DNA of 64,000 nucleotides, taken from contig JAUPFL010000002.1 in assembly GCA_030562215.1 (NCBI GenBank), positions 310,001 to 374,000 on the forward strand. Direction: 5' to 3'. Shown in pieces: positions 18,681 through 27,864 of this stretch (its first letter is position 1; each line of letters opens with the position of its first letter). The stretch is from Peribacillus frigoritolerans (GTDB lineage: Bacteria > Bacillota > Bacilli > Bacillales > DSM-1321). The translations under genes were made by a program, and so were the position numbers. The notes below the pieces were generated by a model. It made no database searches, was not told where the DNA came from, and saw nothing but the letters and a program-made list of their open reading frames with translations.

Positions 18681-19416
18681 GTGGCAATGAAAGTGAAAGA
18701 GCTAGCCGATTTGGTGGGCATTAGTGTGCGGACACTGCATTATTATGATGAAATCGGGTTATTATCGCCAGAGGAAATAACCGAGGCAGGTTATCGCCTT
18801 TATTCGAATGATAATCTTGAGATGTTGCAGCAAATCCTGTTTTTCAGGGAACTTGGCATGCCATTAAAGGAAATAAAACAAATGATAAGCAGCTCTTCGT
18901 TTGATAAACAAGATGCGTTAAAGCAACATCAAAAAAGTTACTGGAGAAACGCAGTCAGCTCGATAAATTAATTAAGACGGTCGAAAAATCGATTAAGCAT
19001 ATGAAAGGGGAAATTCAGATGACGAATAAAGAAAAATTTGAAGGATTTGACTTCAGTCAGAATCCATATGAAGAAGAAGCTCGCAAGCTTTGGGGGATAA
19101 TGCTGTCGATGAGTCGAAGGCTAAAGTGGCGGGCATGTCCAAAGATGCACAGAAAGTTGTATCAGAGATCTATTTAAAACTTGCGTCAATCCGAAATGCT
19201 TCGCCCAAGTCGGAGGAGGCACAAGAGGCCATTAAAGAATGGTATGATTGTTTGAACAATAACTTCGGCACATACTCGCTGGATGCTTTCAAAGGATTAG
19301 GTCAAATGTACGTGGATGATCAACGCTTCACCAAAAATATCGACCAATATGGTGAAGGATTGGCAAAATTCATGTGTGATGCGATGGGGCACTTTGCGGA
19401 TTCTAACAAAAATTAA
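18681..19416 (+). CDS. mta: MerR-family regulator with TipAS drug-binding domain, two frameshifts
   Basis: About 245 residues after repair, close to B. subtilis Mta (257). The N-terminal MerR winged helix ([32 protein letters not shown]) is followed by a dimerization coiled coil and a C-terminal TipAS antibiotic-recognition domain ([13 protein letters not shown] ... [23 protein letters not shown]). The frame breaks at a run of six A (18921-18926) and five G (19092-19096); one extra base at each gives [10 protein letters not shown] and [13 protein letters not shown] start at 18681 has AAGGAGG 9 bases upstream. Such proteins activate multidrug efflux genes; the target here is unknown, and mta is a family-level name. 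Confidence 0.8.
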
Positions 19417-19444
19417 ATCTCAAGATTGAGAAATTCCATGATGG

Positions 19445-19475
19445 AAGGTTGCTCCGGCAACCTTCTTATTTTGGA
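19445..19475 (+). terminator. terminator after the MerR gene
   Basis: AAGGTTGC-TCCG-GCAACCTT stem followed by CTTATTTTG. Confidence 0.75.
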
Positions 19476-19545
19476 GTAGCGGCACTGTTTTTTTGGTTTT
19501 GGGACTCGGTATTTTTACAAAAAAAGAGCGCTGCATCATAAAAAA

Positions 19546-19740
19546 GGGACCTTCAGACTGTAGACAAATCCGAAAGTTGCACCAGGCAATCGCTTTCCGC
19601 GGGCGGTCCGCCCTCGGCGCCTTTGCGCCTGCGTGGGCTCCCCTGGACGCGTTTACCCGCAGGAGTCTCGCACCTTCCGTTTCATCAACTTTGATTTGAA
19701 ATTTAGTTAGAACCCTTCTGTCTACAAACAGAAGGGACCA
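19546..19740. repeat. modular dispersed repeat element (modules D and B)
   Basis: Starts with CCTTCAGACTGTAGACAAAT (19550-19569), identical to a stretch at 38210. It continues with a G+C-rich block from CTTTCCGCGGGCGG (19593) to CCCGCAGGAGTC (19656-19667), whose relative is at 60.35 kb. Its right end, GTCTACAAACAGAAGGGACC, is an imperfect inverted copy of its left end. It lies between the convergent MerR and cutC genes. The last 35 bases (CCCTTCTG/CAGAAGGG and AAGGGACCA/TGGTCCCTT) also form hairpins that would end cutC transcription. Confidence 0.75.
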
Positions 19741-19761
19741 GTTAAATGGTCCCTTCCGTCA

Positions 19762-20440
19762 TTATTTCTTTAACAGGTTTACGATTTCTTTAGCTTTTTC
19801 TAATGCTACTCCTTCAATGATACTGTTATTTTTCCGAACAGCCGTACCGAAATGATAGTGACCGGTATGCAGTTCGGAATGGATAGAAAGGATATTATCC
19901 TTATTTAAGCCGCTTCCAACCAATATTGCAATGTCGCCGCAGACTCTTTTCATTTGTTGAATCGTTTTCATGCGGCTGGGGAAATCCCCATGCCCGCCTG
20001 AAGTCAATATCGTTGTGATTTCTGGATATTGTGCTAGCATTTCAGCTGAAATGACTGGGTCGTGCGTATCATCGATGGCTCGGTGGAATGTAATCTCCAA
20101 ACCTTCACATACTGACAATAGTTCTTCGAGGTATGGTCGACTGATTTCATTTTTTTCATTTAATGCACCCAATACGACCCCGTTCGCTCCCAGTGATCGA
20201 ATGATTTGTATATCTTTTTCATGATTTCCAAATCCTTTTGCGTATAACAAAACGACTGGCTATGGGGCCTTACCATCACGTTGACTGGTATCTTCACTGA
20301 ATTGACGGCAGCTTCTATCAGGGAGTGGCTTGGAGTTAATCCCCCTCGGCTAAAGAACTGACAAGCTCGATTCGGTCTGCGCCCGATTCTTCGATTAAAA
20401 GTGCATCTTCTATCGTTGTGGCAATGAATTCAATGTACAT
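19762..20440 (-). CDS. cutC: copper homeostasis protein CutC, two frameshifts
   Basis: About 226 residues after repair. TIM-barrel protein of the CutC family: N-terminus IEFIATTIEDALLIEESGADRIELVSSLAEGGLTPSH, then VNVMVRPHSQSFCYT, DIQIIRSLGANGVVLGALN, ITFHRAIDD, ILTSGGHGD and ILVGSGLNKDNI. The breaks are at a run of five G on the coding strand (SLAEGG, near 20341-20345) and a run of five A (IMKKDIQ, near 20217-20221). Each needs one extra base. Start at 20440 by the conserved MYIEFI; a purine-rich AGGAAAGGAAA lies ahead. Proposed role in copper tolerance is weakly established for the family. Confidence 0.85.
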
Positions 20441-20670
20441 TGGATTTTCCTTTCCTGCATGCAAGTGTTATATGAATATTAAATCCATTAAAAATCGTAA
20501 AGTCAATTCATTAATCGTTTTCCTCAAATGGAATATCTTTATTTCTCAAATTTATGAAACGAAATGGACATTCAAACGTATAAAAAAAGAATAGATTCAA
20601 TGGTATATTTGAAAGTGGAATGTTCGGCGGGGGTAATTATATGAAAATCATCATGACGGAGGTTATTTAA

Positions 20671-20937
20671 TTGGATAAAGAAAGTAAGGAAATAAAGAAA
20701 TCGAGGTTTTACAAAGTAGGGATGGGGTTCCTTATCATTTCCCTTCTCACTTGGATCATTCCTGTCGTAGCTCCTTTTACGCCATTTTCTACTGCGGTTA
20801 AAGCGGGGGTCATAACAGGTGCGATCGTCTTTGCGGAAGTCATGTTTTGGGCAGGAGCACTTTTGGTAGGGAAAGAAGTGGCCGCTAAATATAAGGGTTA
20901 TTTGAACCCGAAAAATTGGAGAAAAGAAAAAGGATGA
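20671..20937 (+). CDS. small membrane protein (transporter suffix-domain type)
   Basis: 88 residues with two membrane helices (MGFLIISLLTWIIPVVAPF and AGVITGAIVFAEVMFWAGALLVG) and a basic tail (NPKNWRKEK). It resembles the small proteins annotated as transporter suffix domain-containing. TTG start at 20671 has ACGGAGG 9 bases upstream. Function unknown. Confidence 0.7.
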   Translation: MDKESKEIKKSRFYKVGMGFLIISLLTWIIPVVAPFTPFSTAVKAGVITGAIVFAEVMFWAGALLVGKEVAAKYKGYLNPKNWRKEKG

Positions 20938-20986
20938 AGGAGCTTTGGACCGAAGCGAAGGACAAAGTGAATAGTAGGGATTTGAA

Positions 20987-21109
20987 ATGAATCACGAAGG
21001 CCGGAGGATGATGATCGATCGATTTGCTGGACGGGATGAGTTCGTTCCGGATGATCGTTCCTTTTATGATAGCATCATTAGAGTGATCAGAGAAAGCCTC
21101 GCTAAATGA
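20987..21109 (+). CDS. possible small protein, 40 aa
   Basis: ORF ending FYDSIIRVIRESLAK just before a strong terminator. The first ATG has only a weak TAGGGA; an internal ATG at 21008 follows CCGGAGG directly. It is in the transcript of the small membrane gene. Tentative. Confidence 0.35.
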   Translation: MNHEGRRMMIDRFAGRDEFVPDDRSFYDSIIRVIRESLAK

Positions 21110-21114
21110 AAATA

Positions 21115-21158
21115 AAGCCCTGACAAAACGATTCGAGTTTTGTCGGGGTTTTTTTTTT
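21115..21158 (+). terminator. terminator
   Basis: AGCCCTGACAAAAC / GTTTTGTCGGGGTT stem, then nine or more T. Confidence 0.88.
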
Positions 21159-21477
21159 CTTGAAAAAAACATTAAGTACATCGTCCTGTATCTTTCCCGA
21201 TCAACGGCAGCCAATTGGCTCGTTTTATTTCAGCTTGATACGCATAAGTCCTTAGTTGTTACCTTATTTGTCCTGAATGGCTCATAGGGATAATGACTTG
21301 TCTCGGTGATGTTCAGTTGATAAAGCGAGAAATACCGGACTGTAATGGTAATGGCAGACTGCGACGTAAAGGCGGGGATGTAGTTTTTCGTGAACTAGGG
21401 AATTTATCACTTGTAAGAATATTACAAAATTGTAAGATGAACAGTGTATAAATTTTGTTAAGGGGATGAGTGAAATA
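21159..21477. other. intergenic region upstream of the DUF2690 pair
   Basis: About 320 bases. No supported ORF. It should carry the promoter of the secreted-protein genes, but no clear -35/-10 pair stands out. Confidence 0.45.
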
Positions 21478-21939
21478 ATGAAAAAAGTGGTTTTATGCAT
21501 TTCATTTTTTGTTGCTTCTTTAGTCGTTTTTGGCTCCCTTGATTCTTTTGCGAGCAAAGCATCAGCCGAAACACACACCTATGATGGAAAAAGTCCTTAC
21601 TATAATAATTGTGCGAATAGCGCAGTAACGAAGAAGGCCGTGAAAATTTATGCCAACGGTGCTTCCGCCAATTTGGAGTTGAAATTCAGCACAACTTGTA
21701 AAACGGCTTGGGCAAAGCTCACTCTTAGCAGACCGGCTAAAACAGATGGGGAGGCAACGGCTTTGGTTGTCCGAAATACTGATAATAAACAATTTAGCTG
21801 TGCATCTCCAGGAGGAAATGGTGAAATAAATAAAGGTCAAACGTCATGCTATACACCAATGGTATATGATTTAGATCCGCGAAAAGCAAAAGCGGTAGCT
21901 TTTTGGCCATATACGGCAGGCGAAACCGACTGGTATTAA
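21478..21939 (+). CDS. secreted DUF2690 (YjfA-like) protein 1
   Basis: 153 residues with a Sec signal peptide (KKVVLCISFFVASLVVFGSL, cleavage after ASAE or ASKASA). The mature protein begins ETHTYDGKSPYYNNC and contains the family landmarks STTCKTAWAKLTL, a third Cys (FSCASPGGNGE) and GQTSCYTPMVYDLDPRKA near the C-terminus, giving four Cys likely as two disulphides. ATG 21478 fits AAGGGGA at 12 bases; ATG 21466 is too close to it. It is followed by a paralogue at 21989. Function unknown. Confidence 0.8.
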   Translation: MKKVVLCISFFVASLVVFGSLDSFASKASAETHTYDGKSPYYNNCANSAVTKKAVKIYANGASANLELKFSTTCKTAWAKLTLSRPAKTDGEATALVVRNTDNKQFSCASPGGNGEINKGQTSCYTPMVYDLDPRKAKAVAFWPYTAGETDWY

Positions 21940-21988
21940 TGAAAAAGGAAAAAACTTCATCTATATTTTTTAAGAAAGGATGAATGAA

Positions 21989-22464
21989 TTGAATAAAAAG
22001 CTAAAAATGATAGGTTTATCCATGGTGATGACACTGTCGATGTTTCTAGTCGACTTTGGATTTGGAAAAATCAAGCTCTGGCCGAAACGCACACCTATGA
22101 CGGAAAAAGTCCATACTATAATAGTTGTGCAAGTTCGGCGGTAACGAAGGATAAAAAATGGATCGATTCCAATTCGTACGTAGAATTGAAATTCAGCACT
22201 GTGTGTAAAACCGCCTGGGCAAAAGTGACCGTAACACGCCCCGCCGTATACAACCATGAAGCGGATGCCAGAATCGTCCGAAGTACGGATGGTAAGGCCT
22301 ATACATGCTCCAGTTCCGGGGGCAATGGTGTGGTGAATATCGGTCAAACGTCATGCTATACACCAATGGTATATGACTATGACCCGCGCAAAGCACAGGC
22401 CCAAGGGATACATGCGATCCCTAATAGTGATGCATATAATAAAGCGGTGACCATTTGGTACTAA
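21989..22464 (+). CDS. secreted DUF2690 (YjfA-like) protein 2, frameshifted
   Basis: About 158 residues after repair. TTG start (AAAGGA 8 bases upstream) followed by a signal peptide in one frame (MIGLSMVMTLSMFLVDFGFG) and the mature domain in another (ALAETHTYDGKSPYYNSC...). A run of five A near 22058-22062 is short by one; repaired it reads GKNQALAET, a normal cleavage site. The core is near-identical to its neighbour (KTAWAKVTVTRP, GQTSCYTPMVYDYDPRKA). A tandem duplication 49 bases apart that has diverged mainly in the signal peptide and C-terminus. Confidence 0.78.
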
Positions 22465-22482
22465 AAAACAAAAATGAAAAGA

Positions 22483-22515
22483 AAGCATCCTTATAGCCGG
22501 ATGCTTTTTTTTTGC
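22483..22515 (+). terminator. terminator after the DUF2690 pair
   Basis: AAGCATCC-TTATAGCC-GGATGCTT followed by a long T-run. Confidence 0.85.
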
Positions 22516-22528
22516 GGTCAGATTGTCC

Positions 22529-23053
22529 TTACGCTTTCATTTGTGCTTCCAATCGAAGTAGATATTGTTTCATCTCCGTACCTCCCCGGTAGCCGGTAAT
22601 GGCCCCGTTTTTTCCGATAACCCGGTGACATGGCACTGTGATCAGAATAGGATTGGCACCAATGGCCGTACCAACCGCCCGAACAGCTGCAGGTCTTTGG
22701 ATGATTTGGGCAATATCGGAATAGGAACAGGTTTTTCCATAGGGAATTTGATTCAGGGCTGCCCAAATTTCTTGTTGAAAGGGCGTGCCTTCTACATCTG
22801 CGGGAAGAGTGAAAGTCTGCCTGGTTCCTTCGAAATATTCTTGTAGTTCTTTTAGATAGGGATTTAATGCTTTTTCATTTTCAACAAGGTTCGCCATTGG
22901 AAAGCGTTTTTGTATCAAGGACTTCAATTCTTCATACGTTTGACCGGGAGAGCCTACATAGCAAAGCCCTTTTTCCGTCTTGGCCACATATAATTGCCAC
23001 TTATCATAATGCAATATGGCCCAGTCAATGGTTTGTTCTTTAACATTCTTCAT
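22529..23053 (-). CDS. ogt: methylated-DNA-protein-cysteine methyltransferase
   Basis: 174 residues. Removes alkyl groups from O6-alkylguanine onto its own Cys. The active-site motif PCHRVIG (Cys near residue 138) is present, with the upstream helix-turn-helix IPYGKTCSYSDIAQIIQRP and RAVGTAIGANP Asn hinge. ATG 23053 overlaps the end of adaA by 14 bases, like B. subtilis adaA-adaB; it is equivalent to AdaB/Ogt. Confidence 0.9.
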   Translation of the reverse strand: MKNVKEQTIDWAILHYDKWQLYVAKTEKGLCYVGSPGQTYEELKSLIQKRFPMANLVENEKALNPYLKELQEYFEGTRQTFTLPADVEGTPFQQEIWAALNQIPYGKTCSYSDIAQIIQRPAAVRAVGTAIGANPILITVPCHRVIGKNGAITGYRGGTEMKQYLLRLEAQMKA

Positions 23054-23639
23054 TTTCTTCACGCTCCAAAGCTTGGGTTTTGAGAAATGCATTCCTATAT
23101 CCTGAAGGGGTATTCCCCATTTTCCTTTTGAATAGCGTCATGAAATAGGGTGTACTAGAGAACCCGGCAGCGAAGCCTATTTCCGTTATCGGCAGCTCGG
23201 AGTTTTCCAGCAGCCTAGCCGCTTTTTCAAGGCGAAGCCGCTGAATGTATTCAGTGGGCGATATCCCTTTCATACGCTTGAATGATCGTTGTAAATGATA
23301 CGGGCTGCCGTGGGAAATATCCGCCAATTTGTTCAAAGTGAGGGGTTCGCTGTAATGGGAGTCGATCCATTCGGCTATTTGTTCAACCCATTCTTCTGTC
23401 GGCAAATTCAGTCCTTCCGGTTTACATCGTTTGCAGGGCCGGAAATCTTCTTCCAAAGCCATCATGGCATTTTTGAAAATCTTCACGTTTTCCTTATTAG
23501 GCACCCTGGATTTACAGGAGGGCCTGCAAAAGATGCCCGTCGTAATCACTCCGTATAAAAAATGATCATCATATGCTGCATCACAATCTATAATGGCTTT
23601 CCAATATTCATTCGGGAAATCTGCTTTTTTCGGATTCAC
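23040..23639 (-). CDS. adaA: AdaA methylphosphotriester-sensing activator
   Basis: 199 residues. N-terminal Ada zinc domain with four conserved Cys (GIFCRPSC and CKRC; the sensor Cys is probably the first of FCRPSCKSR) that takes a methyl group from phosphotriesters. A C-terminal AraC DNA-binding domain follows (LTLNKLADISHGSPYHLQRSFKRMKGISPTEYIQ). GTG 23639 is chosen: GGAGAGG is 8 bases upstream and the downstream residues match the family (NPKKADFPNEYW). Methylated AdaA would activate adaA-ogt and probably alkA, which diverges from it. Confidence 0.9.
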   Translation of the reverse strand: MNPKKADFPNEYWKAIIDCDAAYDDHFLYGVITTGIFCRPSCKSRVPNKENVKIFKNAMMALEEDFRPCKRCKPEGLNLPTEEWVEQIAEWIDSHYSEPLTLNKLADISHGSPYHLQRSFKRMKGISPTEYIQRLRLEKAARLLENSELPITEIGFAAGFSSTPYFMTLFKRKMGNTPSGYRNAFLKTQALEREENEEC

Positions 23640-23700
23640 TACATTCACCTCTCCATTTAGTATACAAGAAAGGGCTGATATACAAACATTTTGAGAATAT

Positions 23701-23791
23701 AAAAGCAAGATAACGTAATTGTTCGAGTTAGGGAGATGACTATTTGTCTGTTAAAATAAGGGGTTGGAGGAAAAAGCAAGATAGCGTATCG
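23701..23791. promoter_or_regulatory. direct repeats in the adaA/alkA divergent promoter region
   Basis: AAAAGCAAGATAACGTA (23701-23717) and AAAAGCAAGATAGCGTA (23772-23788) differ at one base in 17 and lie 71 bp apart. The right copy is at about -55 from the alkA start codon, overlapping where its -35 would be; the left copy is upstream of adaA. The GCAA core resembles part of the E. coli Ada box. Candidate operators of methylated AdaA. Confidence 0.55.
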
Positions 23792-23826
23792 ATTTGTCAT
23801 TAGAATAAAGCTAAGGAGGGAGCAGG

Positions 23827-24752
23827 ATGATAGAGACATTATCAAATGATGAAGGCATGATTGAATTGAGGATTCATGCACCAAAGGAGTTTAGTTTTTC
23901 GGAAAATCTTAAATACTTATCAAGATCCTCCAATGAATGTTTGTTCGATATTGTTGATCAAAAAATTTATCGAGCACTTGATGTCGAAAACGAGACATTT
24001 TTAATAGAAATCAGTGCGATGAATGAAATGGAGCTGGCCGTTCGGTTTCCAGGACGAACAGCACCTATGGATAATCAGGTAAAGGCTGCTGTATCCCAAT
24101 ACGTTCGTCACTGGTTCGATCTTGAGACAAATCTGCTTCCTTTTTATGAATTGGCCCAAAGTGACCCTTTATTGCAAAAGCCGGTAAGCCAATTCTTCGG
24201 TTTGAGAAATATGGGCATCCCTGATTTATTTGAAGCGATTGCCTGGGGAATACTTGGTCAGCAGATTAACTTGACTTATGCCTATACCTTGAAACGGAGG
24301 CTTGTGGAGGGATTTGGTGAATATGTTGAATTCGAAGGAAAGCAATACTGGCTGTTTCCGACGCCTGATGCAATCGCGAAATTGACCGTCGAAGATTTTG
24401 CCGATTTGAGGATGACGGTGAAGAAGTGTGAATATTTAATAGGTGTTGCTCAACTGATTGCAGAAGGGAACTCACTAAAGAAAAGCTATTGAATGCAAAG
24501 GATGTAAAAGAGGCTGAAAAAATGCTGACCAAAATACGGGGAATCGGTCCGTGGACAGCGAACTATGTCTTGATGCGCTGTTTGCGTTTTCCAGCAGCCT
24601 TTCCCATCGATGACGTCGGGCTGCATAATTCCATGAAACTGGTCATGCAAACGGAAGCAAAACCAACGAAAGCGGAAATCCTGAAACGATCGGAAGCATG
24701 GGCCGGTTGGGAATCCTATGCGACCTTCTATTTATGGAGATTACTATATTGA
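23827..24752 (+). CDS. alkA: DNA-3-methyladenine glycosylase II (AlkA), frameshifted
   Basis: About 308 residues after repair, the size of B. subtilis AlkA. Helix-hairpin-helix GPD family: FEAIAWGILGQQINLTYAYTLKRRLVEGFG, hairpin IRGIGPWTANYVLM near residue 235 and the catalytic Asp region FPIDDVGL. It removes N3-alkyladenine and related lesions. The break near 24468-24471 (AAGGGAACTC) is repaired by one A to EGKLTKEKLLNAKD. Divergent from adaA, as in B. subtilis, forming an adaptive-response cluster. Confidence 0.88.
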
Positions 24753-24927
24753 ATCCTACTTCCGAGAAAAACAGCAAGATTCCTCGATATATTTCCATTT
24801 TCGGGGAAAAACCTGCAAGTACCGTCGATATATACCTATTTTCTAAGATAAGTTGCATTTCCAACCCAAAAACGTTGGGTCCATATATCATAACTTATTA
24901 CATTCCATCTTATAGAGGTGAATGACC

Positions 24928-25306
24928 ATGTATATGTACCCAACGTACATTATGAAGATCAAGCTTTTCTTGAACGGCAGTTTCCCGGTCTATCCGGCTT
25001 TCCGGGCATCCTCCCTCGTTTACCTCAATTTCCAGGTCGACCGGGACCACCGCCGAGTTCGCAAGCACCAATAGCTCCCCGCCAGCGTTTATCCCCCAAA
25101 ACAATCGGCGTCAACATTTGCCGTAGATCCAGATGTGATTTCGTTTTGCCTGTTCAGGAATACTTTTATATGGCTAAACAATGTTGCGCGTTTCTGGTAT
25201 TATTCCATTTTCGTCGGCTGTTGCCGGCTTCAGGTGGAATCAAAGAAAAACATCATTAAGAGAAATGCCTATTGTTGTTTGTCCCCCAAAGCGGTCAACA
25301 ATCTGA
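24928..25306 (+). CDS. Pro-rich small protein, unknown, several frameshifts
   Basis: About 127 residues when four breaks are repaired (near 24946, 25076, 25106 and 25222; the last needs two bases). The ends join: MYMYPT, then HYEDQAFLERQFPGLSGFPG, a Pro/Gly-rich middle (PRLPQFPGRPGPPPSSQAPIAPPPAFIPQ), then ASTFAVDPDVISFCLFRNTF and a short aromatic segment FWYYSIFVG...AVAGFRW before RSTI. The layout resembles small proteins found in many Bacillus genomes with a C-terminal CL(F/Y)R-TY-W..FW(F/Y)YP motif. RBS GAGGTG 8 bases ahead. Reconstruction is my inference. Confidence 0.5.
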
Positions 25307-25326
25307 CTAAGGAAAGGAGATACAAG

Positions 25327-25416
25327 GTGGAAAATTCGCACGCGTGGACACTGAGAAATAAACGCCAACAATGTTCAATATTTAATAGAAATGGTAAAAT
25401 CATTATGCTCCTATAA
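25327..25416 (+). CDS. possible very small ORF (29 aa)
   Basis: GTG start with AAAGGAGA 6-8 bases upstream, ending RNGKIIMLL 41 bases before the next kinase gene. The ribosome binding site is good, but the peptide has no recognisable features. Tentative. Confidence 0.25.
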   Translation: MENSHAWTLRNKRQQCSIFNRNGKIIMLL

Positions 25417-25457
25417 AATTTAGTGAATGAAAATGAAAATAGAGGATGCTGTTGAAT

Positions 25458-27078
25458 ATGAGGAAAGTATCGCTGGAAACTAAGATTCTCGGGTTAGTTC
25501 TATCGTTGAGCCTGTTTTTGATTCTGTTATTGACGACTACTTTTTCCTATATGGAAGGAAGGCAAATAGCGAAGGATAAAGGTCAATTGGCGTTGGAACT
25601 TTCAAAGACGATAAGCTTCATGCCTACCGTTACAGAGGCCTTTGAAACGGATGATCCCGCTGGCATAATCCAGCCGATTGCCGAAAAGATCCGCAGGGAA
25701 ACAGGTGCTGAGTTCATCGTTGTAGGGAATGCAGAGGGAATTCGCTATTCCCATCCGCTGGCTTCCGAAATTGGGAAGCGGATGGAAGGCGGTGACAATA
25801 GCAGGGCCATTCGGGAAGGCGAATATTATGTCTCCGAAGCGGCAGGATCACTAGGTCTTTCCATTCGGGGAAGTCACCGGTATTCAATGAGGATGGAAAA
25901 ATAATTGGCATCGTCTCCGTCGGTTTTTTGGTGGACGATGTCCGGGCCCAAATTTTCAAGGATTTGTCCAAGGAGATGGTTGTATCTTTAGTGGCCATCA
26001 TGATATCGATCATCGGCAGTTATATGCTGGCAAGGAGCATACGTAAAGATACACTGGGGCTGGAACCATTTGAAATCGCCAATTTATATAAAGAAAAAAA
26101 TGCAGTGCTTCAATCGGTGAAAGAGGGGATTCTGGCCATTGACCAAAATGGGTTGATTACCTCGATGAATCAGCCGGCGAAAAAATTACTGGATATTAAA
26201 GAGTCCGTTCGCCATTTGAACGTCGATGGCCTATTTCCTTCGAAATATTTGTTCGAGGTGCTGAAGTCCGGAGAACCGCAAGCGGATAAGGAGATTTCAT
26301 GGGAAGACAAATCCGTTATCGTCAATTGTACGCCAATTTTCGATAGTGAAGGGGTAAGCGGTGTTGTCGCTTCGTTCCGTGATCGAACGGAAATTGAGGA
26401 AATGGTCAATACATTATCGGAAGTGAAGATGCATTCAGAGGATTTAAGGGCACAAACCCATGAATTTACCAATAAACTATATGTCCTTTCAGGTTTGATA
26501 CAATTAGGGAGTACGATGAAGCAATCGATATGATTCAAAGCGAAACTTCCGAATTGCATACCCTGAACCGTGTCGTGTTCGAACAGATAAAGGATACAAA
26601 AGTGCAAGCCCTGTTACTTGGCAAGATAGGGAAAGCATCGGAGAAGAAGATCATCTTTGAAATAGACGCACAAAGTTACCTAGAGAAACTGCCGGATCAT
26701 ATTAAATTGTCACAACTAACCTTGATACTAGGCAACATTATCGATAATGCACTTGAAGCGGTTTCAAGCATGGAGGAGCCGCTCGTGAAATTTTTCGCCA
26801 CTGATATAGGAAATGATATGGTATTTGAAGTGAGTGATAACGGAAAAGGAATACCTGAGGATGCCATCGCCCATATTTTCGATCGGGGTTTCACTTCGAA
26901 AAACAGCGGAAGTCCGAGTGGTTATGGACTTTCGAATGCTGATCATGTCGTAAAAGAGCTGGGCGGCATCATCGAAGTTCACAGCGAGGATGGAAACACC
27001 ATATTCACCGTGTATCTTCCTAAAGAACAGAGAGGAGGAAAGAATGCTGAAGATAAGAGCAGTCATCGCAGAAGATGA
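25458..27078 (+). CDS. citS: CitS/DctS-family sensor histidine kinase, two frameshifts (copy 2)
   Basis: About 540 residues after repair. Same architecture as the kinase at 12.5 kb: N-terminal helix (ILGLVLSLSLFLILLL), PDC sensor domain (ETGAEFIVVGNAEGIRYSHPLASEIGK), second helix (VVSLVAIMISIIGSYMLA), PAS domain, and kinase core with AQTHEFTNKLYVLSGL, NIIDNALEAV, DNGKGIP and GYGLSNADHV. Breaks are at 25874 (one A; RGKSPVFNEDG) and about 26509 (one G; LGEYDEAIDM). ATG 25446 abuts the purine stretch AGAGG, so 25452 (TTG) or 25458 is the likelier start. The regulator gene overlaps its end by 35 bases. Confidence 0.82.
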
Positions 27079-27732
27079 TTTTCGTGTAGCGGATATCCAT
27101 GAAAAATTCTTGAAAAACTTTGATGAAATAGAAGTGGTCGGAAAAGCTGTCAATGCCAAAAGAACGCTTCGGATTTTGGAACAAAAAGCCCGGATTTGCT
27201 TTTGCTTGATGTTTATATGCCAGATCAGCTTGGTACAGACCTCCTTCCGGACATAAGGAAAAAATTCCCGAATGTGGATATCATCATGATTACCGCGGCA
27301 ACGGATAAGGAACAACTTGAAAAGGCGCTTCACTATGGTGTAGAGAATTATTTAATTAAACCAGTGGAGATGCAGCGCTTCAACCAAGTTATCGAAGAGT
27401 ATCTGAAGAAAGTCCATCTGATGAAATCGAAACAAGAAATAGATCAGGATTTTGTTGATCTCATTTTGAAAAAGGGTTCTTCCGTTTCGGAATCGAACGA
27501 TGGGCCATCCTTGCCGAAAGGGGTCGACGAAATCACTTTGGCGAAAGTGATCGAGGTACTCGAAGCAAGCGATATCGGATTGTCTGCTGAGCAAGTGAGC
27601 GGACAGATCGGAGCTTCCAGGACAACCGCGAGACGCTATCTGGAATACTTGATATCCGTAAAGAAATGTAAAGCGGAAGTCGTATACGGGGTAGTGGGGA
27701 GACCTGAGCGAAGATATTATAAAATTCAATAG
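27044..27732 (+). CDS. citT: CitT/DctR-family response regulator, frameshifted (copy 2)
   Basis: About 229 residues after repair. Receiver with AEDD near residue 10, phospho-acceptor in LLLLDVYMPD near residue 57 and Lys in LIKPVE near residue 107; C-terminal HTH SGQIGASRTTARRYLEYLI as in CitT/DctR. The run of five A at 27181-27185 is one short; repaired it reads EQKSPDLLLLDVY. ATG 27044 has AGGAGGAAAGA ahead and overlaps the kinase. Paralogue of the regulator at 14 kb. Confidence 0.84.
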
Positions 27733-27743
27733 AATTAAGTGTG

Positions 27744-27772
27744 AAACACCTTCAAGATTGGAGGTGTTTTTT
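27744..27772 (+). terminator. terminator after the second citT
   Basis: AAACACCT-TCAAGATTGG-AGGTGTTT followed by TTTT. Confidence 0.82.
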
Positions 27773-27864
27773 ATGCATGCATGGTTTGAAAGATTATAAA
27801 AAAGCAATATATGTCAAAAAAACGATGTTTTAATCTGTTATCTTATTCTTAAGGAGGTTCGGAA

